DNA from: Uranotaenia lowii
Taxonomy: Eukaryota > Arthropoda > Insecta > Diptera > Culicidae
Direction: 5' to 3'
Assembly: GCF_029784155.1 (NCBI RefSeq)
Contig: NC_073692.1
Span: 371,508,813 to 371,572,812 of the forward strand
DNA length: 64,000 bases
Under the pieces are notes generated by a model, which was given only the letters and a program-made list of their open reading frames with translations, searched no databases and was not told the DNA's origin. The translations under genes were made by a program, and so were the position numbers. Shown piece by piece: positions 14,569 to 27,420 of this stretch (positions within the stretch are counted from its first letter, which is position 1; each line of letters starts with the position of its first letter).

Positions 14569-16182
14569 AATGAGAACAGGAAATCAAAGTGGTATGATGG
14601 ATCTAAGTAGTCAATGCTACAAGAAGGACGTGATTGAGAGAGGCTCCAAAAATTCCAAGAGTTTTTAGTAAACATCGTGTGGGTGTAGAGAAAAAATAAT
14701 ACCCAATTCCCCAAACGAGCGAGCTGCAGAAATTTTCGATCAAATGTTTTCCCAAACTGCTCTGTGGACCTAGGATACCAAGCGAAGGGAATGGACTGCT
14801 GAACCTACGATATTTTCAACAAGGAAATGATAGAAGAATTTGGTGTGATCGAGTCTTAATTATTCTTACCGGTTTGGTTCCCGATTCCTGACTAGGATGG
14901 TTTCCCTCCAGGAATGCTCTTCATTAGAAAATCTGATACTATCAGCCTGAAAGCACAAAGCTAAGTTTTTTTTTAAATTATTTTTAGTCTTTGAGTAAGG
15001 TTAGAATTTGATTAATCACAGTCCCCAAATTGTGATACAATTTTAGCTACTAATGGAAAACTTTCACTTCATTTTCGTCGGGTTTATCGATTTGAGTTAA
15101 TCGTTAAGTTATGATTCTGATTATCGACCGTTATATTTATTATATGCAGTTACATACATATATTGTTAATCTACATAACTTTTTTCTGGCACGAAATTGA
15201 CTTTTAATAAACTACAGAATTTATCGGCGTTAAAGTGCATTTCGGAAGTTAAAAATTGGCAGAAAGTTGCAGTTTTGATTAGAATTCCAATTTTTGTAGG
15301 ATCATAAATCCTGGATTCCAAAATTTTGAAATTTGGTTAAACCTTAAATGGATAATTAACTTTTTTGATAACACAATAGTAATATTTTCATAAACTAAAA
15401 TAAGTTTTAACAAAATTTAAAGCTGACTAATCTGATACATACTTTTTTATGTTTAGATTAAATTTTGTATGTTGATGGTTAAAGAAAAGAAAGACGGTCA
15501 CCATTGTTTTATTAAAAGATATTTTTTACACTGATATCATTTTTTTCTTCCATTTGATTCATCAATAAGGGAAGTTAATAGTTTAAAAACATTATGCGTT
15601 TTCAAACTTTTGAGTGTCGTTAGGGAAGAACTCGAGTGTAGTACAATGTATAGGATTTGGTTTTTCACGTCATTACACTAGTCAAAAGTGTATCCTGCTC
15701 ATGTCCTTTTCTCCCAAACCTCCAACTTTAAATTATTTTGCTAGGATGCAGAGGTAACCTCGGTCCTAAAGCACAAAATTGATCTTTCATCCCTTTCTAC
15801 CTTTTCCAATCTATCCATTGACTACTAGGACGTGGCCGACGCCGTTATTGATGTTTAAAGAGAGAGCATCTGTTTTGTGCTTTGAGGATGTGCTGCTAAT
15901 CCCAAGCACCATTCTTTTGACCTTTGAGCAAAACTGATGGCCTCGGTCAATCACGGAGTAGCAACCATTGGCGATGTGGAATTCGTTCTACTGAGCCACG
16001 CCTGCGACAATGGAGTTCGAAATGCATTAAAAGTAATGTTGAAGCAAAAATGGAATCACCTAATGGTAAATAAATTCAAGATGAAGTATTTCGGGCTCCA
16101 TAGTTCAAAGGTGGATGTGAGTAGTCAATCAAGCTAAGCAAGCTAAGCTAAGCTAATGAGAACAGGAAATCAAAGTGGTATG
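14569..16182 (+). mobile_element. LINE-type insertion with 28-bp target duplication and TAAGC tail
   Basis: A 28-bp sequence beginning AATGAGAACAGG and ending GTGGTATG occurs at 14569-14596 and again, identically, at 16155-16182. Immediately before the second copy is a short AAGCTAAGCTAAGCTAA tail. Direct repeat, body of about 1.56 kb, simple 3' tail and second direct repeat is the expected result of target-primed reverse transcription. The body has no intact coding frame; the last 400 bp before the tail (about 15.75-16.15 kb) are GC-richer and may be a LINE or SINE 3' region. Confidence 0.7.
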
Positions 16183-16279
16183 TACTGAAGTCAACAATGG
16201 TCAATTCTAGCGTGAATTCACGCCACAAAAGTAATCTATCACAATACAAACCACTTGAAATTTTTTCATGACCAAATTA

Positions 16280-16940
16280 TATTCTTTTTGAAGGAAATTC
16301 AATTTGCGACCATTTGCTATTATATTTTTTTTTTTTCAAATAAATTGGTTGACTTCTAGAGTGATAACAGTTCAGAAAAGTCCGGAAAAGCAATCCGGAA
16401 AAGCAAACAGGATTCAGGAACGTTTCCCGGGCCACAACTCTACACGAAATCGACGACGAGGAGGTGGATGATGCCGACTGCACGATTGCGATGGAAAAAT
16501 TTGAGCAGAAGGTTCTAGTACGGCAAGCTACTTGTTCCTTTTCTTCAAAAAAGGTGCTCAAGTTTACAAAGATGAAAGCTTGAATAATAGATTGCTGCCC
16601 CTCTATAAAAAGCATCAGTATCTTCCTGTCTTCTGACCGTATTTGGCATCTGATCATTAACCCAAGCCTGTAGGACTGCAGTGGCTTTCAGACAATAGTT
16701 AACATCCAATTCGTCGAGAAAAACATCAATCCACCGAATTGTCCAGATATCCGACCGATTGAACGATGTTGGGGGGGGGGGGGATCTTTAGAAAGGAGGG
16801 GACAGTTTTTCCAAAGCATGGAAGAATTCGAGAAAAATTGGAAGGCAGCATCAAAGAAATGCACAAAAGCTACTGTGCAGAATCTGATGGGAGGCATTTC
16901 ATCAAAAGTGCGATAATTCTTTAGAACATAATTTTTTTAC
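16280..16940 (+). pseudogene. Degraded Tc1/mariner-like transposase fragment
   Basis: The + strand around 16700-16790 reads FVEKNINPPNCPDIRPIERCW, the signature near the third catalytic acid of many insect Tc1/mariner-type transposases (NPPNCP-xRPIE-xxW). Upstream and downstream pieces that look like the same protein lie in different frames, and a run of about 13 G residues near 16772 interrupts the sequence right after the motif. No terminal repeats were identified. Confidence 0.65.
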
Positions 16941-18441
16941 TTAAATTTGTTAACCATGATATTGTTCCTAATCAAAATGATCATCAATAAACCGAATAGG
17001 AAAAATTAAAATAATAAACTTTTTTCATTTTTCTTCACAGAAAGATTTTGCTAAAGAGTTTTAGATACAGTCCTTAACAACGAATCACCAACTTCTGTTT
17101 TGTATTATTCGTAATAATCACTGTTAAAGTTAAGTAGTAGTTCAATTGCCGAACTCTGTGATGATAGACGCTCAACTATTCGCGCAATATGCTAATATGC
17201 TATTTTTGAAATTTTGTACAAGACCTGTCAAAATCCCTTTTTTTAATTTCTTATTTATTTAATTAATCGATTGATATAAAACAACTTGCCAAGTATTTGA
17301 ATAGTTACAAATCAGAATAAACTGCCACTCGGCTTCGGCCTTTCAAAAATATTGCACCCAGGATAACAACCGAGCCATATAATCAACAGGTTGAACTCCC
17401 GCTTCTACTTGCAACAAGAGGGTAAAAAAACAGAAACAATCCACCCGCAGCGTCCAAACGCGGAGATCAACCTGGTGATGGCGAAAAAGATTCCACCCCA
17501 GAAGAAGGGAAGTACTTCATTCTGGCCCGGCTGTCTGCTCCCTCCCGTCTCCGGATGATAGGTTAGTGGGTTCTATTCATCCCGCCCGTAACTCGCTGCA
17601 CTCGCCCACATGTTCGATCCACCCTGGAAGCGTGGGTGGTTCACTGCTTCTCCTAAACAACTTTCCTTTTTTTGCCTTCGGATCAGTTTTCCTACAATAT
17701 GGGTACCCACCCATTTTGTGGGCTGTTGAGGCAAGAAGTAGTCGGTTGGCCACCACACCGATCCGTTGCTGGCGGCCGTTTTTCGGGGAGGCTTCATATT
17801 TCGTCACTAACGTGGGTGGATTTTCCGTTTGTTGCTGCTGCTGACTGTAACCCCGAATGATACCACGATGATACTGATGCTGATGACAGCAGTCTAAAAG
17901 CCCACCCCAGCAGCCAGGGGGCGAACTCCGAACTAATGATGACAGCTATGACGCTGCTGACTAGCTAGCTAGCTGGAGTGCCAATGACGCTCTTGAGTGG
18001 GTGGCATTTCCGCAAACCGATTCCGTGATCCTTGAATCTTTGTGGGCCTGTGTGTTGTGTTACAACGAGCGACACCACGTGCGGATTCTGTGAATGGGCT
18101 TAGCGTGGGGCCGTTTTGTTCGTTCATAGTACATAGAAAAGAATTCGGTTATACATATTTGAGTTTGGGGTAAATGGGATGAGGGTTTGTTTGAGGTCTT
18201 CCGAGAAAGCAACAAACTCACCGAAACGAAGGGGGGTCGAAGCTATCAGCTGTTATAATTTGAGGCGCCCTTGCCCTTGTCGGTGGGACACAAGTTATGA
18301 ATGAAACTGAAATTTCGCAGCTTCCCGGAATCTGCCGACAAGCGATAGTAAAACGCTGTCAATTTCATTTGAATTTTCTTATATATTTTACCATATTAAA
18401 TGATAAACTTAAATTTTTTTTCTTCTCCCTCCCAATTTCAG
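16941..18441. other. Non-coding DNA just upstream of the first chn coding exon
   Basis: The segment at 17.4-18.3 kb is GC-richer than its surroundings. It ends in a long pyrimidine tract and an AG acceptor (CCCAATTTCAG) at 18441. Short open frames around 17566-17860 overlap on both strands and show no domain. This is the end of the 5' intron of chn and could hold regulatory DNA. Confidence 0.5.
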
Positions 18442-18935
18442 ATAACTCCCGTCAGTCGCGAGTAGAATCGCGGTTGGCATCGCGGCACGGCGCGGTCCCC
18501 TACGGATGACCGCTCTAATCCCGACGTCTCAGCCGACGACGGTTGAGACGTACGAGGACATGTTCAAAGAAATCACCCGAAAGCTGTACGGGGAAGAATC
18601 GGGTCTGTACCCACACAACACACAAGTGGCCCAGGTGGCTCAGCTGGCGTCCGGGACACCGGCCGCGCCGGAAGGCGGCGAACGGTCTTTCACGACGTTG
18701 GTCTCGGATCGGAGCCTGACGCAGATCGACTATGAAACGACCACCATCAATACGGCCGGCGGAGATCAACAGCAAGGGACCGGACAGCAACAACAGCAGC
18801 CGGGTACCTTCAAGACCGAGGACCATCTGACGACGGCCTTCGGGCTGGCGGCGCTGATGCAGAACGGATTTCCGCCCCCAGGGGCCATCCTGAATCCGGT
18901 TAACTTTCCGACGACCAAAGCCGGCACCGGCACAA
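18442..18935 (+). CDS. chn: chn first coding exon (5' UTR 18442-18505; CDS from 18506)
   Basis: The exon follows a strong pyrimidine-rich acceptor and ends at A|GTGAGT (18936). The ATG at 18506 is the first in frame after a TAA codon at 18443-18445, so this is the first coding exon of this isoform. It encodes residues 1-143. Near the N-terminus is VETYEDMFKEITRKLYGEE, a block I associate with Charlatan, followed by a Gln-rich stretch (residues about 90-105) and KTEDHLTTAFGLAALMQNGF, another conserved block. There is no zinc finger in this exon. The exon is strikingly GC-rich compared with its introns. The last codon is split (A|AC) with exon 2. Confidence 0.85.
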
Positions 18936-19781
18936 GTGAGTTTGAACTAGGTACCCGACGTGCGAGCGTTGAAGTATCGGATTAGTGCTGAAGCAATACC
19001 TATCGATTCTTTCTGAGTGCTTATTACTGTAAAATCAGAAACAAAACATTTAGAGAACTGTTGGTTCCTTCCTGGATTTTTTCTATTCTGGGCAGAGTTC
19101 AGCAGGACGACTGGTGTGTCGATCAAATTCCCCATACTCGTGTGAATTTAAAATAATTTCTTTTTTTTTCACAATCAAAACCATCTCGATATGTTTTGTG
19201 AACCAATTTTCATTGGCATAGAGCAAATTTGAGACTCATGGCGTGATAGCAAAATTTGCTCTAATTTTGCATAGAAAACTAATATTTCACGAAAAAAAAT
19301 AATTTTTTTATTTCAGCTTGTGCAGTAGGGGCTAAACTAAATATTTTCAATTTTCAACACAGTTTTCCGCCAGTAAACTTCCCTCTAACTAACCGCTTAA
19401 AATTATATTTAGAAGCAGTTTTACATAAAGAACAAAATTTGTTAAACTTAAACGCCGTTATACAGACTAAGTGTGATATAGAGATTACACAAAATAACAA
19501 AAAATGTTATATCTGAAATAAGTGCGTTGTCTACACAAATCTACTCGCATAACAGTCCCATACAGAACTTTTTGCTCACCAAGCTACCTTCTAAGACTTA
19601 AATTTGATTATGTCTGAACTTCTAAATGCAGTTTTAAAAAATAGAAACATACGTGTGGGAAAATATCGTGAATTCCTAATTGTAAGTTGAATTTTATTAT
19701 AATTTTTAGTTGTTTCTGATAGTTTTTCTAACAGGAAGACAGTCTTTATTTTATCCTGCCTTTAAAAATTAGTGTGCATAA

Positions 19782-19887
19782 AGCGGGGCACAGACTACAC
19801 AACATTTGTACAAATGCGATGAAATTCGATAAATCGTCGTGGAATCATCGAATTTGTACAGGCTATTTGTGTAGTCTATGGCCCGCT
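19782..19887. mobile_element. 106-bp MITE with TAA target duplication
   Basis: The ends AGCGGGGCACAGACTACACA and its near-inverse (TGTGTAGTCTATGGCCCGCT) form terminal inverted repeats, flanked on both sides by TAA (19779-19781 and 19888-19890). The interior also folds back (TTTGTACAAATGCGATG against the inverse around 19845). The three-base TAA duplication is typical of PIF/Harbinger-type MITEs, but no transposase is available for comparison. Confidence 0.75.
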
Positions 19888-19964
19888 TAACTCGACATCA
19901 AGTGAGTTTAGGCTTTTTTTTAAGGGAGTTTAACTTCCAGGGTCATTCTTCCGTATATGTTTAT

Positions 19965-20060
19965 AGAGTTTAGGCTTACCAGACGTCCTACTTTGGTATG
20001 ACATGTCCTACTTTTTCGACCCGTGTCCTACCGTCCTACTTTGGCCCCAAAATGTCCTAC
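19965..20060. repeat. Cluster of GTCCTACTTT motifs
   Basis: GTCCTAC occurs six times in about 80 bp (GTCCTACTTT or GTCCTACCG, near 19984-20065), preceded by GGCTTACCAGAC. It resembles the motif-reiterated ends at 21.9 and 12.5 kb in plan but not in sequence. Confidence 0.6.
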
Positions 20061-21889
20061 TTTTATACGGTTAGGACCATTATCTTGTTTATCGAATTTT
20101 TTACTTTGCGTTTTTTGTTATTTCGATCCTTTTTCACGAAATCCTTTTTGACGCTTTTCCATTTCAATGCAAAACTATAATATTTCACCCAAAATAAGGT
20201 ATTTTCCTTTTACCGTGTCATAAAAACCCTTGTTTTGTTTATGTTTTTGCACGATTGCTTTTCGGGGGTAATTCAATGCTTTGAAGTAAAAAAAAGAAAG
20301 TTTGAAAAACGATAGATAAATAGGATCAATAATTGTTGAGAACTGTGGTTTTGAATCCTTTGTCGTCAGGTAATTTAAAAATACGTTTTCAATTTCAACG
20401 CTCAATGGTGTTTTAATTTTCAAGGTAAGATTCTCCTAAAACGAACCTCTCACAGTGAAAACTCAGGTGTCCTTTGTATAACTTATGCAAAAAAAAAATT
20501 GCTGAAATGCTTGACATTTCATGTTAAGTCTACATAAGAAACCAACCAAGTTAAATTTTTATACACCCGCTTTCACATTCCAACATTTTTATCAAATACA
20601 GCCACGTTTGAAGGCAGTACTTCATTTTGCATAGTTTTTTTTATAACTGAGCAATATGCTTATCCACCAAAAAGTCTTCGAATAGCCCAACCAAGGGTCT
20701 ACGTTGGCATCAATTTACAAAGGCCTTGTTAAACGTCGAAACTCTGGCAGAATTTCACGATGCAAACACAAGAAAATCGAATGGTAGGCATTTAACGTGG
20801 ATTTTGCGCAGGTGGATATCTTCCAGTAGCTCGTTTCCTGCAAGGCGGAAAATTCAGGAATATCAGAAATACTGCACTATTTCACGATCCGATAACTGTA
20901 ATGGAAACTTACATGGGCAGACTTTTAGGAACAACAGATTCGATCCAGAAAACCGTCAATTTACGGCGAGACGTTTACTATCTCAGGGACAGCAACTTTT
21001 TGGAAGCGGATTTTTCCTGTAGTAGGCTCTTGCTAATTTTAATTAGTGATTTAAATCAAAGTTTCTCAGTGAATAAAATACCTGAAATTAAGTAAATATG
21101 GAATAGTTTTCTTTTTCATTTTGTCACGTTTTTAAGCATCGAAGGATCATATCCTCGGGAATACAGAATTGATTTTTTTTCTTGCTCTTTGTGGATATTC
21201 CGCAAGTTGTGATTGAAGGGAATACCGAATGCTTGTCCACGTAGAAGGGGGTAGGGGTTTGGTTTGGATAATGTTCACGTGGACATACTTCATAAATATT
21301 ACTTAAATTTAATTCAATGAAGATATTTTGATTGGAAAGTTGGCATTTCAATCAAATAACCCAAACAATGTCCGCTCAAGTTTGCTCAAAATAATTTTTG
21401 TTCGTTTCGTTAAACTGACGTAAATTTTCTTCCCTTTTTTTATGAAATCATCTAATTTTTCACGATTTTGCTTAAATTTTGACGCTCAACGTTTTCAAAA
21501 GCTATGAATTTAAATTTATTCTATTTGTTTGATCTTTAGATTTCTCTAAACCAAGAGAAGAAGAACACTCATAGTTCGTCTATAAAAAGTGTTTGGTGAA
21601 TTTCGGTAATATTTTCATTCAGTAAAAGAATTGTTCATTTGTTACTGAAATTAACCATCTTAATTTAAAAAAACTTTAAAAAATTGTATTTAAACTATAA
21701 AATAAGACTGAAACTATCTGTTATTCCAGTTTTCTACAAAAGCTTGTTTTGAAAACTCTGAAACCAGCTATAGAAACCGTCTATACGTCTGCGAATCTAT
21801 ATTCAAATATCTCAGGAAGGGTTTTTTTTAGTAAGGGAGAGGTTTGGATCAGGTGCCATTTTTGGAAAATGGAGCGATCTTTGGTTGAC

Positions 21890-22400
21890 CTAGTTTAAGG
21901 TTGCCAGAATTTTTTCCATTCCCATCCGGGCCTGGCAATTCCGGGCATTTTTTCAAAAAAACCTGGCAAAATCCGGGCATGGATTTAAATTTTTCAAATC
22001 CAAAAACCGGGCAAAAACCGGGCAAAATTCAGGTGTTATTATATATGAAAGCAAAGAAAAAATGCAAAAAACTGAAATTTATATTTTATTAATGTAATGG
22101 CAAACTTCCAGAAACTTTTTGGAACACTTAAATATTTAAAGGTTTATAAAAGTAAATCAGCGAAATTATTTGAAACAACCGTTGAAAATTTCCATACCGT
22201 TAATCGATTTTGCTGAAACTTACTCAAACACTTTGATTTTTTTTGGTTTCTTTGTGAAAATTGTGAAAAAATCCGGGCAATATCCGGACTTTTTTCACGA
22301 TATCCGGGCAACCGGGCCGGACCGGACTTTCTCGAAATTTTGCATCAAATATCCGGGCAAACCCGGATAAAACCGGGCAATCTGGCAAGCTTAACCTAGT
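21890..22400. mobile_element. TIR element densely packed with CCGGGCA motifs
   Basis: Inverted ends CTAGTTTAAGGTTGCCAGA (left) and TCTGGCAAGCTTAACCTAG (right) match at 17 of 19 positions. Inside each end CCGGGC/CCGGGCAA recurs about ten times, giving CG-rich islands in AT-rich DNA. The middle (22.04-22.25 kb) is AT-rich and non-coding. I do not recognise the superfamily. Confidence 0.65.
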
Positions 22401-23235
22401 TACACCTCCTATGCTCGTAGACATTTACGTGAGGAAACTCCTAATAATATCTGCGATTTCTAGAACAAATCCTATTTGAATTAAAAAAAACCAATTGAAA
22501 TAAAAAAAATCCGATTTAAATAAAAAAAAAATTTAATTTTTTTGAAAAAAAATATTGATTTATATCCACCCTGTTTTTAAGTAGGTAAAGAATTTATTTC
22601 ATATCATATTTATGTCCCCAAATATGATCTAAAAATATATTGGTCACTTAAAAAACAGATGAAAAAGCAACCTTTATGAGTTTCTTAATAATAACATTTA
22701 TCATTATTAAGTTTGTAACTAGAAGCACAACTTTTTAAACCCTTAGAACAGACTTGAGCTTCACCAACAATTCATTCTTGACCTAGCCACAAAAACTTGC
22801 CGCCCTTGCATAGGAATTTTGGGTGCGCAAATAAATAAGACTTTTTATTCATTTACATAAAAGGGATTAAATATCACATTTTGGTGACTGATTTATTCTT
22901 GTAATAAACGAAAAATATATTTTGTTGAAAATGTTTTTTTTTTCTTGTATCCCGTTTGTTGAAAATTCATGCTTTCATAATGATGCCACTTTGCTTTATG
23001 AGGAAAATTGAAAAAAAATACATTCCCACATTTAAGTATGCCTTCATTTTTCTCTCAACGTGATTTTAATCGAACTTTCATATTTTCGAAAAAAAAATTA
23101 AATTCAACCATAGTGATGCTTAATTTTGCTCTCGAGGAGAAATACAGCAAAGGATGCTATCATTTTGCTGTTAGTACTTCGTGGTGGTCTCGGCTTGCTG
23201 TCAAATTGAAATTGGTTATGCCCTCATGATGCCTA

Positions 23236-26200
23236 CACAGCATGAGCAAAAAAAGTGTTGCGATATTACATCAAAAACGTGCACATAACTTGAGTCGCAA
23301 ATAGTACCTAATATTACATTCTTTTGATGTATCAGCTACTCCACAAATGTAACTTAGTAGACAAAGCAGGACACAATTATGTACTAAACGCTATCATTTA
23401 AGATTTTCCTTAAACTTTGGGATACATTTATTGATGCAGAGTTCAGATTAGGGGTTTTTATCAAGTCGAAAAGGGTTGACGAAATCCAATAAAAAACAAA
23501 CAATGCCATGAACTTTAAAGCTATTTTTAATTTATTATATCCTGATGTTTTAAGTTCATATTTGTTAATATTACTTATCCTATGCAAAGTCCCAAACCTA
23601 ACTTTATTAAACCTTTATCAGAATTTTCTGTTCAGCATTCTCCCTTATCTTGAAGGAGATCCTCCACGCTTGAGCTGTCCGAATATGGGGCCAAGGCCGT
23701 GCGAACGGGGGGGGTTTTAGGGGTTTAACCCCCCCCCCCCCCCCCCGAAGGGGGTTTTTTCCAAAGTATAATTTTTCAATTCAAGAAATGAATTCACCAT
23801 AGTAACGGGAAATTATTTCATCCCAAAACGTGTTTATAAATAAGTGTTAACAAACATGTCGTAAAATTTTCTCGCCTCCGGCGGTTTTTTATTTCTATAT
23901 CACTTTAGGCTTAAGACATTTGATTCTGCAAAAGTACATAACATTTACGAATTGAAACTTGTTTTTAACTTTCAATTTCGATTTACAATTTAAAATAAAA
24001 CCCTATCTTGTCTTTGAAATTGTTTTTTTTTTTTCAAAGAAATGTATCTGAACAAGTTTATCCATTACGTTATTACAAATCATTTTAATAATTATAAAAC
24101 GCTTTTATATAATAATAACTTTAATGCTGGTATGAAATATTCTTCAAGAGACAAAAAATTTCAATATCAACTTAAATTTGTCTTTTTTTTCTAAATGCTC
24201 AACTCGACATTTAAAGGATTTTGGTAAATTACACAAGGCCACCAAATTCACATTTAAATCAGGTGCATAGAATTTAAGAGCTAATTATGGTGTCTTGCAA
24301 CTTTTGAAAATATGTATAAATTATTTAAGAAAATTTCGCACTTTTCTGATAAAACTTTGAAACATTTCAAACAAATTCAAAACAAAGGTTTTCTCCCCAA
24401 GATCATTTTAACTTCTGCGAAAGAAAACTTATTAAAGTTTTTCATTTGTTCGCTTTTCTCAGTTATGTAAAATAATAGATTTTTAACGAACTTTTAAAGA
24501 TATATTAACTAAATTGCATTTGAGATATTTTTAAAGCAAAAATCAAATCGTTTTGCAGATTTCAAGAAGTTCGTTTATTTGAATCATCAATTGAATTCTA
24601 TAAAAAATTAGGCAGATTGAAAGAATTGAAATTAATAAGCAATAAAAATTAGCAAGTAGAATTTGATAAGAATTATTTTCATCACATGTCCTGTTTGTTC
24701 CTAATGGAACAAATTATCATATTCATAATCTTGAAATGTTCTTAATAAAAAAACATGATTTTTACCTACAAGGCCGATCAATTGAGTTAACATTTTATTT
24801 TTATTTACAAAAAAAGTTAACCAAGTAATAATGTATTTTTTCGAAATACATTTACCGGTTTTATAGCAAACTTTTAAGAAAATTTTAACAATTTTTAATA
24901 AATTTATATTTGTTTTTCAAGTTCAAATTTTTGTGTTTCGATAACATAATTTTCTTGGAAGCCTAAAAATCTAAATTTTCGATAAGAATAAATTTTGTTC
25001 TAGCTTTTGTCCATGAAAAGTTCGAAAAATGATTCGAAGTAGCAACTTCAAAGCTTAATTTAAATACAATATGTTGACTCAATTACCTTTTGATTTTCTT
25101 AGTTTTCCTAAAGCTTGAATTATGACAAACCTTCCAACTCCAGATCGCATAAGCGTTATCACAAAAAAGTTAAAGTGGTTTCAAAAATGTTTTCATAGTC
25201 AGAAAATCTAAAGAGAATGGATTCAAATGGAATGATATATAGATTCAGATAATTTTTATGATTTTAGAAAATTCAACCCTCCAAGACGTCTGCCAGTTGA
25301 TTTTAAAATTTGAAGATTAGGAGATATTTTTAAAAGCAGTATTCTTTGTTTTAATTATGTATTTTCTGTAACTGTTTACAATAATTTTGAAATTTCATAT
25401 AGATTGTGATGAGTATGTTTTTTTAACTAGTTCAATTATTATTATTGAAAGTTAAAATTAAAGAATTAGCACCACTATAATTGTAAAACACTTAAAATAT
25501 ATTTTTTTTAATGTCACCGATCAAATATTTTAACATTTGGTGAGAATGAACTGGAAAAAGCTCTACTTTCAGCCTATGCAAAAATTAGCAATACTGTAGC
25601 TTTTCCTTTAAGTCCTTCTACCAAACACACCGTGCCTTTTTTTGGTATTGTTGGTATTTCTAGCTCAATTTCAATTTCGAAAACCCCCCCCATGGATGAG
25701 TCCTTCGCACGGGCCTGTATGGGGCAATACGCTGAATCATTATGAATTTTCGGATTCAGACTTCATGACTTCATGGAACGAACACTGAACAGTTAACACT
25801 AATCTTCCCAAGTTTTGTTCCCAAATCGATTGGTTTAAGCCACTCCGTTTTTTGCAAACCGGAACACATCATTTCTTGTAGCTATAAATTAAATTTCACA
25901 GGAAAGATTAATAAAATAAAATATCCACCTTATCATCCGGGTGTTTCAAATAATAAAATCTTCTATCGCTGAAGCAAATGGGCCAAATTCTCTAAAACTG
26001 AAAAATAATAAAATGAAACTCAAGCAATAGTTTCGCTCAGATATTTAATTGATTTTGGTAGTACTTACAAGCCAAACAAATACTGCTGAGCTCCGTAACC
26101 CGTTTCAAAATTTTTGAAATGAATAAAACTTTAGACGTCAATCCAGAAAAATATTGACTATTTGATGCGATATCGCATAGAAGATTGTAATATTACATCA

Positions 26201-26312
26201 CACGACGTATTCGCATTTTGTACATCGTTTGGATGTACTATTTTAACAGAAATCCCTAAAACTACATCATCTCCAGAAATTACATCATCCATCGTTACAT
26301 TTTTTTTGCTGT
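23236..26312. mobile_element. Possible larger MITE interrupted by the hAT element
   Basis: CTACACAGC followed by GCAAAAAAAGTG and the motif ATTACATCA lies at about 23231-23260. The inverse (GATGTAAT motifs, then TTTTTTTGCTGTGTAG) lies at about 26200-26316. These may be the two ends of one element holding the hAT insertion, or two separate inverted copies. No matching target duplication was found at the outer edges. Confidence 0.4.
23692..25717. mobile_element. hAT-type non-autonomous element with 8-bp duplication
   Basis: TATGGGGC flanks both sides exactly (23684-23691 and 25718-25725). The ends are CAAGGCCGTGCGAACGG and, inverted, CAGGCCCGTGCGAAGGA. An 8-bp duplication with CA-G ends is the hallmark of hAT transposons. 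Just inside the left end are long G and C runs (GGGGGGGG and a run of about 16 C). The 2-kb interior is very AT-rich with no ORF of useful size, so the element is non-autonomous and would need a transposase from elsewhere. Confidence 0.85.
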
Positions 26313-27065
26313 GTAGATTCTGATCCGCTAAAATGCTGAGAGCAAATGATGCTATCGTTTAGCTGTAGTTTTTTTTCATTTTGATCTCAATTTGCTATCG
26401 AATTGGACATCAAAGTCTGCTTGTGATATTCGTTTTAAATTTTTTGTTTTTCGTATGAAGTCTTAAAATTTCAATGTTTTAAATGTGAGCCTCACTCCTC
26501 TGAAACCAAATAAAAAAAATAATTTTAACTTATACCATATTTCATTAGAAACTCTTGAAAACATTTGAAATATCGATTTGGACACCCCCTGTAAAAAACA
26601 TGGGAAATTTTTTTGAAGCAGTTAACAAAACTAATTAGATGTCACCCAATAATTGTTTTGATTTTAATATTGATTTTCTAAGGAAGTTTTCAGAAAATCA
26701 TCTTTTCATATGTTAAACTGTGTGCACATGAACTTTTCTGATAATTTTAGGCTGTTATTATAAAAACTTGTCAGTGTTCCAAATACGATGAAAAGCGTTT
26801 GAACCAGCTGTTTCGTATTTTTAATGTTTTTTTTTTATGAAGCCTCGCTATTTTAGTCAAGATATGTAATTTTTGTCAACCATTTGGTTATATTTAAATA
26901 TATTTTTTGTCGAAAATTACTAAACATTCTTCGAGTTGTATCGTAATTTTCATCTAATTTGGTAGGGCTCTCCGTTTACAAAGTGGAAAGGATCTTTCAA
27001 TACAGAAAATCATCTGTTTAAATAAGTTTGGGAAAAAAAATTCCATATAAAAAATGGGAGATGTA

Positions 27066-27420
27066 GGGGAAAGCATAATGGCCACCTTAAGGAGGACGCT
27101 TGTTTAATATATGAGTAACATCATTGTTTCGTGTTCAAACACTTAAAAAATCTATTTCTTAACTGACTGAAACTTAAAAAAGTAGATAAAAACGTTATAA
27201 ATGCATTTTAAAATTTTTTGCCGAAAGCTGAACATCAGTCATTGTAGGGGCATAATGAGAACCTCCCTGGGGCAGTATAAGCACCATTAATCGGGGCACG
27301 ATGAGCGTTTTCTGCCGTGGAATTCAGCGAATTCAACTGGATGCAGTCAACTGAATTCTAGAGCTACAGCTTGACTAATTTCGGTGTCGGAGAGATTATC
27401 AAAGGACTCGAGTTCCAAAA
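27066..27420 (+). mobile_element. GGGGAGATG-ended element, copy C (partial)
   Basis: A TA (27064-27065) followed by GGGGAAAGCATAATGGCCACC matches the terminus of copy B. Further shared blocks are CATTGTTTCGTGTTCA, GGGGCATAATGAGAACC, GGCAGTATAAGCACCATTAATC and GGTGTCGGAGAGATTATCAAA. Sequence homology stops at about 27.42 kb, so this copy is internally deleted and truncated. Confidence 0.7.

Noticed and set aside
16770..16784. G run considered as a regulatory or quadruplex site
   Set aside because: A single homopolymer inside a decayed transposase; slippage or sequencing error is the simpler view.
17566..17860. Overlapping open frames on both strands before chn
   Set aside because: All are short with no family signal; the GC-rich composition explains their openness.
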